The position numbers and the translations under genes are program-made. Under the pieces are notes generated by a model. It saw only the letters and a program-made list of their open reading frames with translations. It was not told where the DNA came from and made no database searches. Of a DNA stretch of 64,000 nucleotides, positions 9,273 through 18,108 are shown in pieces. The first letter of the stretch is position 1; every line of letters starts with the position of its first letter. The stretch comes from Acidisphaera sp. S103 (lineage in GTDB: Bacteria > Pseudomonadota > Alphaproteobacteria > Acetobacterales > Acetobacteraceae), in contig NZ_LMUJ01000051.1 of assembly GCF_009765975.1 (NCBI RefSeq), forward strand, positions 169,441 through 233,440, in the 5' to 3' direction.

Positions 9273-10013
9273 ATGCAGAGCGATATGGCGCGTCGTGTAA
9301 CAGCAGAGCTTTTCGGTACGTTTTGGCTGACATTCGGGGGGTGTGGCGCCGCCGTGCTGGCGGCCGCGTTCCCCGCGGTGGGGATCGGTTTTCTGGGCGT
9401 GGCCTTGGCGTTTGGCCTGACTGTGCTGACGATGGCGTATGCGGTCGGGCACATCTCGGGCGGCCATTTCAATCCGGCAGTCACGCTGGGGTTATGGTCC
9501 GCCGGCCGATGCGCGAACAAGCATGTGGTTCCGTATATCCTGGCGCAGGTGGTGGGTGCGATCCTGGGTGCGGCGGTGCTTTGGGCGATCGCCTCGGGCA
9601 AGTCGGGCTGGGTTCCGGGTGGGTTCGCGGCGAACGGTTATGGCGATCTCAGTCCTGGCAAATACTCGTTGAGTGCGTGCCTGGTCACCGAACTGGTGAT
9701 GAGCTTTTTCTTCCTGTTCATCATCGTCGGCACCACGTCCAAGGGGGCGGCGAGCGGCTTTGCGGGCATTCCGATCGGGCTGGCGCTGACGCTGATCCAT
9801 CTTGTTTCTATTCCGGTGACCAATACCTCGGTCAATCCGGCGCGCAGCACGGGTCCGGCGTTGTTCGCCGGCAGCGAATATGTCGATCAGCTCTGGCTTT
9901 TCTGGGTGGCCCCGATCGTCGGTGCGATGGTTGCCGGTGCGTTGGCTCGATGGATGTACGAGCCGGACGTGCTGATCGAGACGGTTGTGGTGGAAGAGCG
10001 AGGGATAGCCTGA
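9273..10013 (+). CDS. aqpZ: aquaporin Z-type water channel
   Basis: 246 aa MIP-family inner-membrane channel with six predicted membrane segments and two NPA half-helices: [11 protein letters not shown] (NPA 67-69) and [10 protein letters not shown] (NPA 188-190). The aromatic/arginine filter matches AqpZ (Phe in LAFGLT, His176, Thr185, Arg191), pointing to water rather than glycerol. The start is the ATG at 9273, behind AGGAGG at 6-7 bp spacing; an in-frame ATG 45 bp upstream lacks a ribosome site. It stands alone between catabolic genes and may have its own promoter in the 113-bp gap before it. Confidence 0.93.
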   Translation: MQSDMARRVTAELFGTFWLTFGGCGAAVLAAAFPAVGIGFLGVALAFGLTVLTMAYAVGHISGGHFNPAVTLGLWSAGRCANKHVVPYILAQVVGAILGAAVLWAIASGKSGWVPGGFAANGYGDLSPGKYSLSACLVTELVMSFFFLFIIVGTTSKGAASGFAGIPIGLALTLIHLVSIPVTNTSVNPARSTGPALFAGSEYVDQLWLFWVAPIVGAMVAGALARWMYEPDVLIETVVVEERGIA

Positions 10014-10042
10014 CCTTGCCAGCCTGACCGCCTGGGAGCGAT

Positions 10043-10075
10043 CATGGTCGGATCAACACGGGGGATCCGACCATG
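10043..10075 (+). promoter_or_regulatory. perfect inverted repeat enclosing the ribosome site and start of the FAH gene
   Basis: CATGGTCGGATC (10043-10054) and GATCCGACCATG (10064-10075) are perfect reverse complements separated by 9 nt. The last three bases of the 3' arm are the ATG of the downstream hydrolase. The G-rich ribosome-binding stretch (10060-10064) lies in the loop and its edge. In mRNA this could hide the start codon, while in DNA it could be a dyad operator. Confidence 0.6.
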
Positions 10076-10858
10076 CGCTGGGTACGTTTCAGCAAGGACA
10101 ATACGACGTCGTACGGCTCGCTGAACGGCGACGCGATCACGGAAATCAGCGGGGAGCCGTGGGGGAAGGCGACACCGACAGGACGCACCCTGGCGCTGTC
10201 GGAGGTGAAGCTGGAAGTGCCGGTGATCCCTCGCACGTTCTACTGCGCCGGCATCAACTACGCCGCCCATATCCGGGAGATGGCGCATAAGCGCGGTGTC
10301 GAGCCGGTGTTCCCGGAGAAAGCCGATATCGGCTATCGCGCCAACAATGCGCTGATCGCGCACAATGAGAACGTGGTGATCCCGCGGGACGCTCCGCCCA
10401 AGGTCAACTACGAGGGTGAGCTGGTGGTGATCATCGGCAAGCAGGTCAAACACCTGACCGAGGCCAACGCGATGTCCTGCGTGTTTGGCTACACCATCGG
10501 CAACGACGTCAGCGAGCGCACCTGGCAGCGCGGCGACCGGACGTTCTGGCGCGGCAAAAACACGGACACGTTCAAGCCGATGGGGCCGTGGATTGAGACC
10601 GATGTCGATCTGGATGCGATGGAAACCGTCGTCAGCGTCAACGGCAAGGAAGATTTGCGCTTCAAAACCAACGACATGATCTTTGGCATCGCGCATTACA
10701 TCGCGGCGATGACCCAGTACCTGACACTGTACCCGGGCGATGTCATCTGGATGGGAACCGACGGAACCTCGCCCGATCTGGTGGATGGCGACGTTGTCGA
10801 AGTGGAACTGACCGGCATCGGCGTGTTGCGCAATCCGTTCGTGCGCGAGAAAGCCTGA
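10073..10858 (+). CDS. fumarylacetoacetate hydrolase (FAH) family protein
   Basis: 261 aa. The core has the FAH-fold signatures FYCAGINYAAHIREM (about residues 57-71), the metal-binding region PPKVNYEGELVVIIGK (about 109-124) with the E-x-E-type pattern, GYTIGNDVSERTWQ and the C-terminal GDVIWMGTDGTSPDLVDGD. Members include 2-hydroxyhepta-2,4-diene-1,7-dioate isomerases, acylpyruvases and FAH itself. The start ATG lies in the 3' arm of a perfect hairpin. The stop shares one base with the next SDR start (TGATG), so the two are translationally coupled and likely act in one aromatic or keto-acid degradation route. Confidence 0.9.
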   Translation: MRWVRFSKDNTTSYGSLNGDAITEISGEPWGKATPTGRTLALSEVKLEVPVIPRTFYCAGINYAAHIREMAHKRGVEPVFPEKADIGYRANNALIAHNENVVIPRDAPPKVNYEGELVVIIGKQVKHLTEANAMSCVFGYTIGNDVSERTWQRGDRTFWRGKNTDTFKPMGPWIETDVDLDAMETVVSVNGKEDLRFKTNDMIFGIAHYIAAMTQYLTLYPGDVIWMGTDGTSPDLVDGDVVEVELTGIGVLRNPFVREKA

Positions 10859-11709
10859 TGGGCAAGCTGACGGGCAAGGTCGCCATCGTTACGGGGGCCA
10901 GCCGCGGCATCGGGCAGCAGATCGCCGAGTTGTTCGCCTCGGAAGGGGCGAAGGTGGTCTGCGCGGCGCGGACGCTGAACGAAGGCGACCACCGGATGCT
11001 GGAGGGTTCGCTGTCGCGGACGGTCGCGCTGATCCGCGAGAAGGGCGGGGAGGCGACGGCGGTGACGGCCGACGTCTCGGCCGAAGCGGACTGTGTCGCG
11101 CTGGTCCAGGCGGGCCGGTCAGCCTATGGCCCGATCGATATTCTGGTGAACAACGCGGCGCTGAACTACTACGTGCCTACTGAAAGCTATCCGACCAGCC
11201 GTTGGGTGCGGTGTTTCGCGGTGAATGTGCATGCGCCGTTCATTCTGGCGAAAGAGGTGCTGACCGACATGATCCCTCGGCGATCCGGCGCGATCGTCAA
11301 CATCAGTTCGGGGTCGGCGATCGGTCCTGGCCGGGGGCCGTACGACGACAAGGTGGCGCATGGCGGCGTGATGTATGGCGCGACCAAGGCGGCGCTGGAA
11401 CGGTTTACTCAGGGGCTGGCGCAGGAAGTCGCGCAGTATGACGGGATCACTGTCGCGGCGGTGTCTCCGTCGCAGGTGGTGCCGACGCCGGGGACGATCC
11501 ACTTCAAGCTGGTCGACGGTGTCGATGATCCGAGGGGCGAGCCGCCCATTCTGATGGCCCGAGCGGCGCTGCTGCTGGCGAGCGAGGGGGCGGCGAAGGT
11601 GAATGGACGGGTGACCTACAGCCAGCAGATATTGAAGGAATTCGGCTGGATCGAGGACGCGAAAGGCCGTGGCGTCACCATCCGTGGGTCTGGGTATTCG
11701 CTGGTCTGA
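10858..11709 (+). CDS. SDR-family oxidoreductase
   Basis: 283 aa classical short-chain dehydrogenase. Cofactor loop TGASRGIG (about residues 13-20), NNAA motif (ILVNNAALNYY, about 96-106), catalytic Ser in IVNISSGS and the active-site YGATK (in GVMYGATKAAL). It is somewhat longer than the usual 250 residues because of an insert after the catalytic Ser and a C-terminal extension. It is coupled to the FAH gene (TGATG) and is last in the plus-strand block. Substrate unknown. Confidence 0.9.
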   Translation: MGKLTGKVAIVTGASRGIGQQIAELFASEGAKVVCAARTLNEGDHRMLEGSLSRTVALIREKGGEATAVTADVSAEADCVALVQAGRSAYGPIDILVNNAALNYYVPTESYPTSRWVRCFAVNVHAPFILAKEVLTDMIPRRSGAIVNISSGSAIGPGRGPYDDKVAHGGVMYGATKAALERFTQGLAQEVAQYDGITVAAVSPSQVVPTPGTIHFKLVDGVDDPRGEPPILMARAALLLASEGAAKVNGRVTYSQQILKEFGWIEDAKGRGVTIRGSGYSLV

Positions 11710-11715
11710 TCAAAC

Positions 11716-11750
11716 GAAACGGGGCGGACATTGCTGCCCGCCCCGCTTTC
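11716..11750. terminator. bidirectional terminator between convergent genes
   Basis: CGGGGCGG (11720-11727) pairs with CCGCCCCG (11738-11745) around a 10-nt loop. Flanking GAAA on the left and a C-bulged TTTC on the right extend the stem and give short T-rich or A-rich tails on both strands. It lies between the plus-strand SDR stop and the minus-strand surface-protein stop, as expected for a shared terminator. Confidence 0.6.
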
Positions 11751-11768
11751 AGCATCGTTTCGGTCGTG

Positions 11769-14700
11769 TCAGGAGACCAGGTGGCCGCCGCTGGCGCCCA
11801 CAAAGCCGACCAGCGACAGGCTGCCGATGGTGTCGCCGAGGTGCATCGCCTGGCTGCCACTCGTGTTGTAGGCCATGGTCTGGATCGGTGCCGAGCCAGC
11901 CTGGAAGGCCGCCTGGCTGGTGAACACATAGGCGAACATGTCCGCACCGGCGGTTGTCGAGAAATGGCCGCCGGCGATCGGGGTGTTCGTCAGCACGTTC
12001 GTTGTCGCATCGGCGTAGATTTTTTCGCCAGACGTGACTGAGCCCTCAAAGTAGATGTTGGCGTTCGATGCGAACGGGTTGGCGTTGTTGCTGATCTCGA
12101 TAAAGGCCATGGTGTTGCTGTTGGTGCCGGAGACCGTTGCCAGACCGTTCTGCACCTGCTTCAGCGAGACGGTGTTGCCGGGGGTGTAGGTGAATTCCAG
12201 CGTATCGGCCGTGCCGTACAGCTTGGTCAGGCTGCTGGTGGGCGTGGTGCCATTGACCGAGATGTCGCTATTGTTGCCGAGTACCTGGACCTCCTTGGTG
12301 TCGGAGGCGGTCACCGTCGTGTTGGCGGTGGTGGCGGCGGTCACGGTCACCGTATCGGCGGCGCCCAGAATGTTGCCTTGGGTTTGTGTCGCGGAGCCGG
12401 AGTCGCCGCACGATCCGCCGTTGCCGCCGTTGCCGCCGCTGCTGCCACCACCGCAGCCGTTGTTATTGCTGCTGCCGCCGCCACCGCATCCGTTGTTATC
12501 GTAGCCGCCACCATAGCCGTTGTTGCTGCTGCCGTAGCCGCTGCCGTAGCCGTTGTTGCCGCCGCCAAAACTCGAGCCACCGCAATTATTGTTCGTGTTC
12601 TGGTTTTCCGGCGTGCCGGCGCAGTCGGAGGAAGAGCCCTGCCAGCCGCAGGAATTGTAGCTGCTGCCAAAACCGCCGCCATAGCCATTGTAGCCGGTAT
12701 CGCAGTAGCTGGATCCGTTGTAGCCGTAGCCGACGTTGCACGAACCGCCGCTGCCGTAGCCGGCGTTGTTGTCGCAGGATTTGACGCCGATGTTGTTGTA
12801 GTTGCTGGTGCCGCTGAGGCCGTTCTGGTTGAAGTTGCTGTAGCCGGTGCAGTTCGTGTCCCAGTTCAGGCTGGACGATCCGCAGTTGTTCGAACTGTCG
12901 GAAATCGACCAGGTAACACTGGAATTGTTCAGGCTGCAGCCGTTGGGGATTGTCAGCGGCACGCCGGTCAGGAAGACGCTGCCGGGGCTGCAGTTCGCCG
13001 GCAGTGTGGTTACCCAGCAATCGGTCGAGCTGTTATAGACCGTGGTCGCCGATTGGCAGGCGCTTGAGAAGGTGACGATCGAGTCCGGGCAATCCACGGT
13101 TATCGGATTGCGTCCGACGCCGCCGCCGCTGATCTCGCACGTGACGCCCTGGAACTTGTAGGTCGCGCCGTTGGCGCATGAGGTGGGATTGAAGGTGGAG
13201 GACAGCCAGGCGGTGCAGCCGCTGCTGAGGTTCGAGCCGCTGGCCGTGTGGCAGACCGAACCGGCGTTGCCCGGGGTGCAGGCAATCTGGTTGACCGTTT
13301 CGGTGTAGGTCAAGGACGTGCCGGCGGCGAGGGTGCCATTGAAGCCCTTCGTCACCAAGGTCGGGACGACGTAATCCGGGTTCGCCGCGGTCCCGATGTT
13401 GTCCTTGATGTTGATGTTGCTGAGCGGGGTGGAGCCGGTGTTGGTGACGGTAAAGGTGTAGGTCACCTGTCCGCACGAATTGACCACCATCGAACTGGGC
13501 TGTTTCAGCACGCTGAGGCCGCTGCTGGGTTTTTCCAGGCCCGCTTCGACGTTGTTGTCGACCTGTCCCGCGGTCAGGGTGATGGGCGAGGTCACGCCGG
13601 TCGTCTGGTTCGCGCTGCTGTTGACGGCAGCGTTGCTGTCGACACCTTGCGTGGTGAAGGTGTCGCCTGTTGGCGACAAGAACTTGACTTCATACACGCC
13701 GGCGTTCAGGCCGGTGAACTCATACCCGCCGCTGCTGTTGGTCGTGGTTGTCGCCAGGATCGAGCTTCCGGTTCCATTCAGCAGTTCAACCGTGACGCCG
13801 CCGACACCGGCTTCCCCGTTGTTCAGCAGGCCATCCTTGTTTGTGTCCATCCATACGATGTCACCGATCGCCCCGGTCGGGGGGGGCGGCGGGACGGTCA
13901 GCCCGGCATTGACGTTGTTATCGACTTCCCCGTTCGTGAGGGTGATCGCCCCTGTCAGGCCGGAACTGTTGGCGACGCTGTTGATTTCACCCGGGGTGGC
14001 GGGCGTGACATTCGGTGTCGTGAAGCTGTCACCGCTGGGCGCCACGAACTGCACTTCGTAGGTGACGTTCGTGGGCAGGCTGGTGAACGAATAATTGCCG
14101 GACGCGTTGGTTGTCGTGGTCGCGATGATCGTATCCGTCGTCGCGTTCAACAGATCGACCGTGACTCCGGCGACGCCTTGTTCGCCATTGTCGTCCAGGC
14201 CGTTGTTGTTGGTGTCCAGCCAGACGGTGTTGCCGAGCGAGGCGGTGCCGGTTCCGGCGGATCCGCCCGGGACGAGCCCAGCTTCGACGTTGTGATCGGC
14301 TTCGCCGGCGGTCAGGGTGATCTGGGCGGTGATGCCGGTGGTCTGGTTGGCGCTGCTGTTGACCGCGGCGTTGCCTCCGACGCCTTCGGTCGAGAAGCCA
14401 TAGCCTGTGGGGGAGACGAATTTGACCTCGTAAATGCCGGCCGCCAGTCCGGTAAAGCTGTACAGACCGTTGGCATTCGTCGTCGTGGTCGCCAGCACGC
14501 TGGTGCCGGTGCTGTTCAGCAGGTCGACCGTTACGCCGGCGACACCCGGACCCGCGTCGAAGCCACTTTCCAGTCCGGTGTTGTTCAAGTCGGCGAAAAC
14601 GATGTCGCCGATGGACGCGGTCGCCGGCGCGGCGATTGTGCCGAAGCTCTGCTGAAACGCACTGATGACCACCGAGGACGCACTGGTGCCGGTCGAGCCG

Positions 14701-15149
14701 ATCGACATCGTCAGCGTGACCTGCACGTTGACCGTCTGCTCCGGCGTGCTGAGTGTGATCGTGGGCAGGTTCGTTGCGCCCATGGTGTAGCTATCGGTCC
14801 CGAGCAGGGTGCCCGACGTGCTATAGATGTTTTCAACGGCGGTGAGACTGACACCCGGGCCTGAAAATACGTCGGCGGTGTAGAGTTGACCAACCGTATC
14901 GATCAGCGTCGAGGCGGATGTGCTGCTGACCGTGTAGTCGAAGTTCACAACCTCCGACGAATTGGCGCCATAGACGCCCGCGTTGACCGCACCCCAGGTC
15001 AGCGCTGTGCCGAATGGTGTTACCCCGACGCCCGCTATGCCTGGAAAGGTGGTGAACGACGCCACGGAGCCGGCGTCGGTCTCGGTAATATCGATGTTGG
15101 TGAACGACAAGGCATTGTAGGCGATTGGATTTAGCGTAAGGATGGACAT
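11769..15149 (-). CDS. large SdrD-repeat, cysteine-rich surface or secreted protein
   Basis: 1126 aa, acidic and Ser/Thr/Asn/Gly-rich. Order: N-terminal beta-rich choice-of-anchor-like domain (1-175); three SdrD B-like repeats at about 179-292, 304-417 and 427-538, each with a DTN-x-NG-type calcium-loop region (for example LDTNNNGLDDNGEQGVAGV) and a YSF-T-L-Y-EV-F core; a DUF11-like segment (about 543-625); a segment of about 22 cysteines (559-914) whose second half (766-916) is Asn/Gly/Ser/Tyr low complexity; and a C-terminal domain (920-1126). I see no N-terminal signal peptide, LPXTG or PEP-CTERM tail, so secretion (perhaps type I via the C-terminus) is inferred. It is the last gene of the PEP-CTERM/parvulin cluster. 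Confidence 0.85.
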   Translation of the reverse strand: MSILTLNPIAYNALSFTNIDITETDAGSVASFTTFPGIAGVGVTPFGTALTWGAVNAGVYGANSSEVVNFDYTVSSTSASTLIDTVGQLYTADVFSGPGVSLTAVENIYSTSGTLLGTDSYTMGATNLPTITLSTPEQTVNVQVTLTMSIGSTGTSASSVVISAFQQSFGTIAAPATASIGDIVFADLNNTGLESGFDAGPGVAGVTVDLLNSTGTSVLATTTTNANGLYSFTGLAAGIYEVKFVSPTGYGFSTEGVGGNAAVNSSANQTTGITAQITLTAGEADHNVEAGLVPGGSAGTGTASLGNTVWLDTNNNGLDDNGEQGVAGVTVDLLNATTDTIIATTTTNASGNYSFTSLPTNVTYEVQFVAPSGDSFTTPNVTPATPGEINSVANSSGLTGAITLTNGEVDNNVNAGLTVPPPPPTGAIGDIVWMDTNKDGLLNNGEAGVGGVTVELLNGTGSSILATTTTNSSGGYEFTGLNAGVYEVKFLSPTGDTFTTQGVDSNAAVNSSANQTTGVTSPITLTAGQVDNNVEAGLEKPSSGLSVLKQPSSMVVNSCGQVTYTFTVTNTGSTPLSNINIKDNIGTAANPDYVVPTLVTKGFNGTLAAGTSLTYTETVNQIACTPGNAGSVCHTASGSNLSSGCTAWLSSTFNPTSCANGATYKFQGVTCEISGGGVGRNPITVDCPDSIVTFSSACQSATTVYNSSTDCWVTTLPANCSPGSVFLTGVPLTIPNGCSLNNSSVTWSISDSSNNCGSSSLNWDTNCTGYSNFNQNGLSGTSNYNNIGVKSCDNNAGYGSGGSCNVGYGYNGSSYCDTGYNGYGGGFGSSYNSCGWQGSSSDCAGTPENQNTNNNCGGSSFGGGNNGYGSGYGSSNNGYGGGYDNNGCGGGGSSNNNGCGGGSSGGNGGNGGSCGDSGSATQTQGNILGAADTVTVTAATTANTTVTASDTKEVQVLGNNSDISVNGTTPTSSLTKLYGTADTLEFTYTPGNTVSLKQVQNGLATVSGTNSNTMAFIEISNNANPFASNANIYFEGSVTSGEKIYADATTNVLTNTPIAGGHFSTTAGADMFAYVFTSQAAFQAGSAPIQTMAYNTSGSQAMHLGDTIGSLSLVGFVGASGGHLVS

Positions 15150-15206
15150 GTTTCATCGTCCCCGTAAGAGGTTCGAAATCTTAAGAAACTGGAAGACTGG
15201 ATCAGG

Positions 15207-15908
15207 CTAGCTGAGCCTACGTGTCTTCCGGCGAACAAAACCGAGCCCGGCGACGCCAACCGCGAGAAGGCTCGCGGATAGTGGCTCGGGCACGGTTGTG
15301 AAACTGACTGTGGCGGTCGACATCGTCAGACTGCCGGTTGTGATCGAGGCTCCATTCGTTTCGATATCAGTGCTTAGCACACTCTCGGAACTGACCGGCG
15401 TGAAGGCGACCGATTGCAGTGTTGGTGAAGTGGCAAGACTTGTTTTGGCGCCCGGACCACTTGGATTGCTGATCGTGCCTTCAGTGACGGTCATTTTGTT
15501 GGCAAAAGCCGAATTGCCCGCACTCTCCGATCCACTGACATTGACCGAGGTGGCATCGATCGATTTGCCGGCATAGGTAGCTGTTATCGATCCGAAGGAG
15601 AGATCGGAAATCTGACCCGCTCCGACGGTTTCCAACGGTTCGGCGGTGGATCCTGAAAACGACGAAAACACCAGCGACAGCGTGCTGCCGGAAATGGAGG
15701 GCGTCACCTCATCCGTGCCTGAACACGCGCTGGCGGTCCCGCCGGCGGGGAGAACGTCGCAATTGCTGAGCGTAATGGACCACGACCCGTCGGTTATCGT
15801 TGTCGTGGATTGTAACACAGTCGCGCCGGCCGTCTGAGCCTTCGCGGGGATCGCGATGGTCAGCACAATGGCAGCAGCCCCGACGGCTAACTTCAACTGT
15901 CTGTTCAC
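15207..15908 (-). CDS. PEP-CTERM sorting domain-containing protein (first of three)
   Basis: 233 aa. A signal peptide (about residues 1-25, ending AKA-Q) precedes a Ser/Thr-rich, beta-type body. The C-terminus is a classical PEP-CTERM anchor: VPEP, hydrophobic SASLLAVGVAGLGFV, then RRKTRR. Such tails are processed by exosortase and target proteins to the exopolysaccharide or cell surface. Two cysteines near the mature N-terminus (SNCDV ... SACSG) can form a disulfide loop, a pattern shared with the other two PEP-CTERM proteins here. It lies 57 bp upstream of the SdrD-repeat gene, probably in the same transcript. No known function beyond sorting. Confidence 0.88.
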   Translation of the reverse strand: MNRQLKLAVGAAAIVLTIAIPAKAQTAGATVLQSTTTITDGSWSITLSNCDVLPAGGTASACSGTDEVTPSISGSTLSLVFSSFSGSTAEPLETVGAGQISDLSFGSITATYAGKSIDATSVNVSGSESAGNSAFANKMTVTEGTISNPSGPGAKTSLATSPTLQSVAFTPVSSESVLSTDIETNGASITTGSLTMSTATVSFTTVPEPLSASLLAVGVAGLGFVRRKTRRLS

Positions 15909-16098
15909 ACCAAACTCCGCCCCAAGATGGTCTCAAGGCGACACAATTAACGCATCGCCACAATGATTAGATCGCAACATATCAATAGAAAGATGATATG
16001 TAAATTGTCTATGTGATTTTCTAATTCTTTGGATGAATCTGTCCAAATTATGGTATGACAGAGACGGAGCGTTGAAAGTGTTCTGTAACTATTGTAAT
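15909..16098 (-). promoter_or_regulatory. AT-rich promoter region of the first PEP-CTERM gene, with inverted repeat
   Basis: This 190-bp gap is far richer in A and T than the flanking genes. It contains ACATATC (15977-15983) and GATATGT (15995-16001), a perfect 7-bp inverted repeat with an 11-nt spacer, 69-93 bp upstream of the start codon. It is a candidate operator; no sigma-54 -24/-12 pair was recognised. Confidence 0.4.
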
Positions 16099-17118
16099 CT
16101 AATGAGATTTTGCATTCGCGGGTGTGTCTCGCCCGCTTGTGCCTGTCACGCCGTAATCCTTCACGGTGACGGCGGCACGTGCCTTGCGCGAAATTTCCGC
16201 ATCGGCCTGTCGTGTCAGTGACGCGACGATCTGTTCTCGCACCGAGTCCAACGGGGGTGCCGGCGTTTGCTGCCGGCCCTCGACCTGGATAACAAACCAG
16301 AGTCCGTTGCTTCGCACGGGGTACGCCGTTGTCTGGCCCGGCGACAGTGCGAACGCGACCGCACCGATCTCGGGCGTCAGGAGGTCGCGCCTGGTATAGT
16401 TGATCTCGCCACCGTCGAGGTTGGATGGGTCCCGGCTTTCGTCACGCGCGAGCTTGGCGAAATCGGCGCCGTTCCGCAGTGCGGTCAGCACATCGTTCGC
16501 GGCCGACTCGGTGGTGGTGGCGATAACGCGGAACCGTACTTCATCCGGGCCCGGCTTGCCGGCGAATATGGCGTCGTATCGATCCTTGATCGCTTTTTCG
16601 GTGATCAGTTCCGGCAGGATGCGCTGGACCATCGCCCCGGCCAGTGCGTGATCGGTTGCTTCGCCGATGTGCCGTTGTGCCACCGCGTCCTTGTCGACAC
16701 CCAACTCCCTCGCCTTTATCGCCAGGGCTCGTTGTTGGATCAGATCGTCCAGCGCGGCCTTGTAGACGACAGTCTCGGGCAGCGCGGCCAGTTGGGGCGG
16801 GAGGTCGCGTAGACGGTCCGCCACCATGCCGAGGGTAATGGGTGTCCCGTTCACATCCGCCACGATCGTGCCGGACGATTTGTCGAACTGATCGGCGAGT
16901 TGGACCAGGCTGTTGACGGCGGGAACCGGTGGTTGTGCTTCCGGTTTGCCAGAGGGGGTGGCAGAGGGCGGGCCGGACAGCACGGTTTGGGCGAATGCGG
17001 CGGAGCGCATTGGAGTTGTCAGTGCCGAGGCGCACATCAAGGCAACTGCGATTCGCCACGGCGTGTGTCGGTGGGGCGGGCGAAGAATGGGACCACGCGA
17101 TTCGACGCGAACGGGCAT
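16099..17118 (-). CDS. exported parvulin-like peptidyl-prolyl isomerase/chaperone
   Basis: 339 aa. An N-terminal hydrophobic export signal (about residues 21-44, ending AFAQ) is followed by a proline-rich linker, a SurA/PpiD-like helical chaperone region (about 80-190) and a parvulin-type domain (about 195-295: NGADFAKLARDESRD, GGEINYTRRDLL, PEIGAVAFALSPGQ). The positions where active parvulins carry histidine are Val (RFRVIA) and Phe (LWFVIQV), so isomerase activity is doubtful and a holdase role likely. It is paralogous to the protein at 18109-19065. It lies 89 bp downstream of a PEP-CTERM gene in the same direction. Confidence 0.82.
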   Translation of the reverse strand: MPVRVESRGPILRPPHRHTPWRIAVALMCASALTTPMRSAAFAQTVLSGPPSATPSGKPEAQPPVPAVNSLVQLADQFDKSSGTIVADVNGTPITLGMVADRLRDLPPQLAALPETVVYKAALDDLIQQRALAIKARELGVDKDAVAQRHIGEATDHALAGAMVQRILPELITEKAIKDRYDAIFAGKPGPDEVRFRVIATTTESAANDVLTALRNGADFAKLARDESRDPSNLDGGEINYTRRDLLTPEIGAVAFALSPGQTTAYPVRSNGLWFVIQVEGRQQTPAPPLDSVREQIVASLTRQADAEISRKARAAVTVKDYGVTGTSGRDTPANAKSH

Positions 17119-17207
17119 CGGTAAACATCCCCGATTGGCTAGATTCCAGGTTTATTAGGCGCGGAATGTTCGTTGAAGGCGGTTTGCACCGCCGATGGGC
17201 GGAATCG

Positions 17208-17948
17208 CTAGGCCGCGATGCGTTTCTGCCGCGTCGAACGCTTCGACCGGCGGTGGACGACGACTAAACCGGTCAAGGCGGTTCCGAACAGCGCGATCGA
17301 AGCGGGTTCCGGGGCCTGGTAGGTGACGCTGGTCAGCGTGATCAGACCCTGGTTTCCGGCGGACAACTCCGTGCTGACTTTCAGATCGATGCCCAAATAT
17401 AACGACGGGCTGCTTGTCGCTGTGTTGAAGGCGGCGAAACTTGCTGTATCGGTCAGATTGGTGAGATTGGTCGTTAAATTAAAGTTGGGGTTTGTCAAGT
17501 TCGAACTGACTGCGGCGCTGACTTCACCGGCTGCCGCGCTGTTGCCGCTGTTGCCGCTGCCAGCAAGCGTGTCGGTGAAGGATGTCAAGGCAATGCCCGG
17601 CGTGCTGGAGGTGATTGTTAAATCGAACGTTATGTCACTGACGGTCTGCGCCCCCGTGCCAGCGAGGCTGAGCAAATTCGCGCCTGGCGTGGAATCAAGC
17701 ACTTCCATGGTGGTCGAGCGGCCTGTGCCGGACGTTTCGAGTTCGGCACCCGTTGGCCCGCAACTACTTTGTGACACGCCTGACAACGCATAGGCGCAGT
17801 TCGAAATCGTGTAGGTCAATCCGTTGGCTGTTGTAAGGGAATTGCCATTCGCCAATGCGACGGTCGTCTGAGCCGACGCGCCATGGCTCACGCCAATCGC
17901 GGCCAGGACCGCCAAGCTTAGGACCTGATATTTCCAGCTCGATCTCAA
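17208..17948 (-). CDS. PEP-CTERM sorting domain-containing protein (second of three)
   Basis: 246 aa. Signal peptide at about residues 1-26 (SHGASA-Q cleavage), a Ser/Thr/Asn-rich body, and the C-terminal anchor APEP, hydrophobic SIALFGTALTGLVVV, then HRRSKRS. A cysteine pair near the mature N-terminus (SNCAY ... SSCGP) matches the other two family members in spacing style. The body resembles the first PEP-CTERM protein in its opening (TYTISNC versus SITLSNC). Predicted exosortase substrate, though no exosortase gene is in the window. A parvulin-like gene follows. Confidence 0.88.
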   Translation of the reverse strand: MRSSWKYQVLSLAVLAAIGVSHGASAQTTVALANGNSLTTANGLTYTISNCAYALSGVSQSSCGPTGAELETSGTGRSTTMEVLDSTPGANLLSLAGTGAQTVSDITFDLTITSSTPGIALTSFTDTLAGSGNSGNSAAAGEVSAAVSSNLTNPNFNLTTNLTNLTDTASFAAFNTATSSPSLYLGIDLKVSTELSAGNQGLITLTSVTYQAPEPASIALFGTALTGLVVVHRRSKRSTRQKRIAA

Positions 17949-18108
17949 AGGTCAGCCCTCAACTGCAGCCCGCACGCCTTTTAGGGCGAAATCACCGCGA
18001 GACGATGATGTATCATAATTAAATTGCGACGTAAATAGACGCGCATGTATCTTTTATAATAAAATTACGTAAAAATAGATCGCTTATCGAATCGTGAGAC
18101 TGGCAACG
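17949..18108 (-). promoter_or_regulatory. AT-rich promoter region of the second PEP-CTERM gene, with direct repeats
   Basis: 160-bp AT-rich gap. Two imperfect direct repeats, ACGTAAATAGACGC (18029-18042) and ACGTAAAAATAGATCGC (18067-18083), start 38 bp apart, 81-135 bp upstream of the start codon. TATGAT on the minus strand (18012-18017) could serve as a -10 box, without a good -35. Confidence 0.35.

Noticed and set aside
12378..13067. Ala/Val-rich plus-strand frame over the cysteine/Asn-Gly region
   Set aside because: Direct consequence of the codon repeats in the minus-strand low-complexity region.
13248..14864. 538-codon plus-strand open frame opposite the SdrD-repeat protein
   Set aside because: Mirror of the repeats on the coding strand; no ribosome site and no recognisable domain.
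15909..18108. Sigma-54 promoters for the PEP-CTERM genes (PrsR-type control)
   Set aside because: No TGGCAC-N5-TTGC-like pair was found in the two gaps I read on the minus strand.
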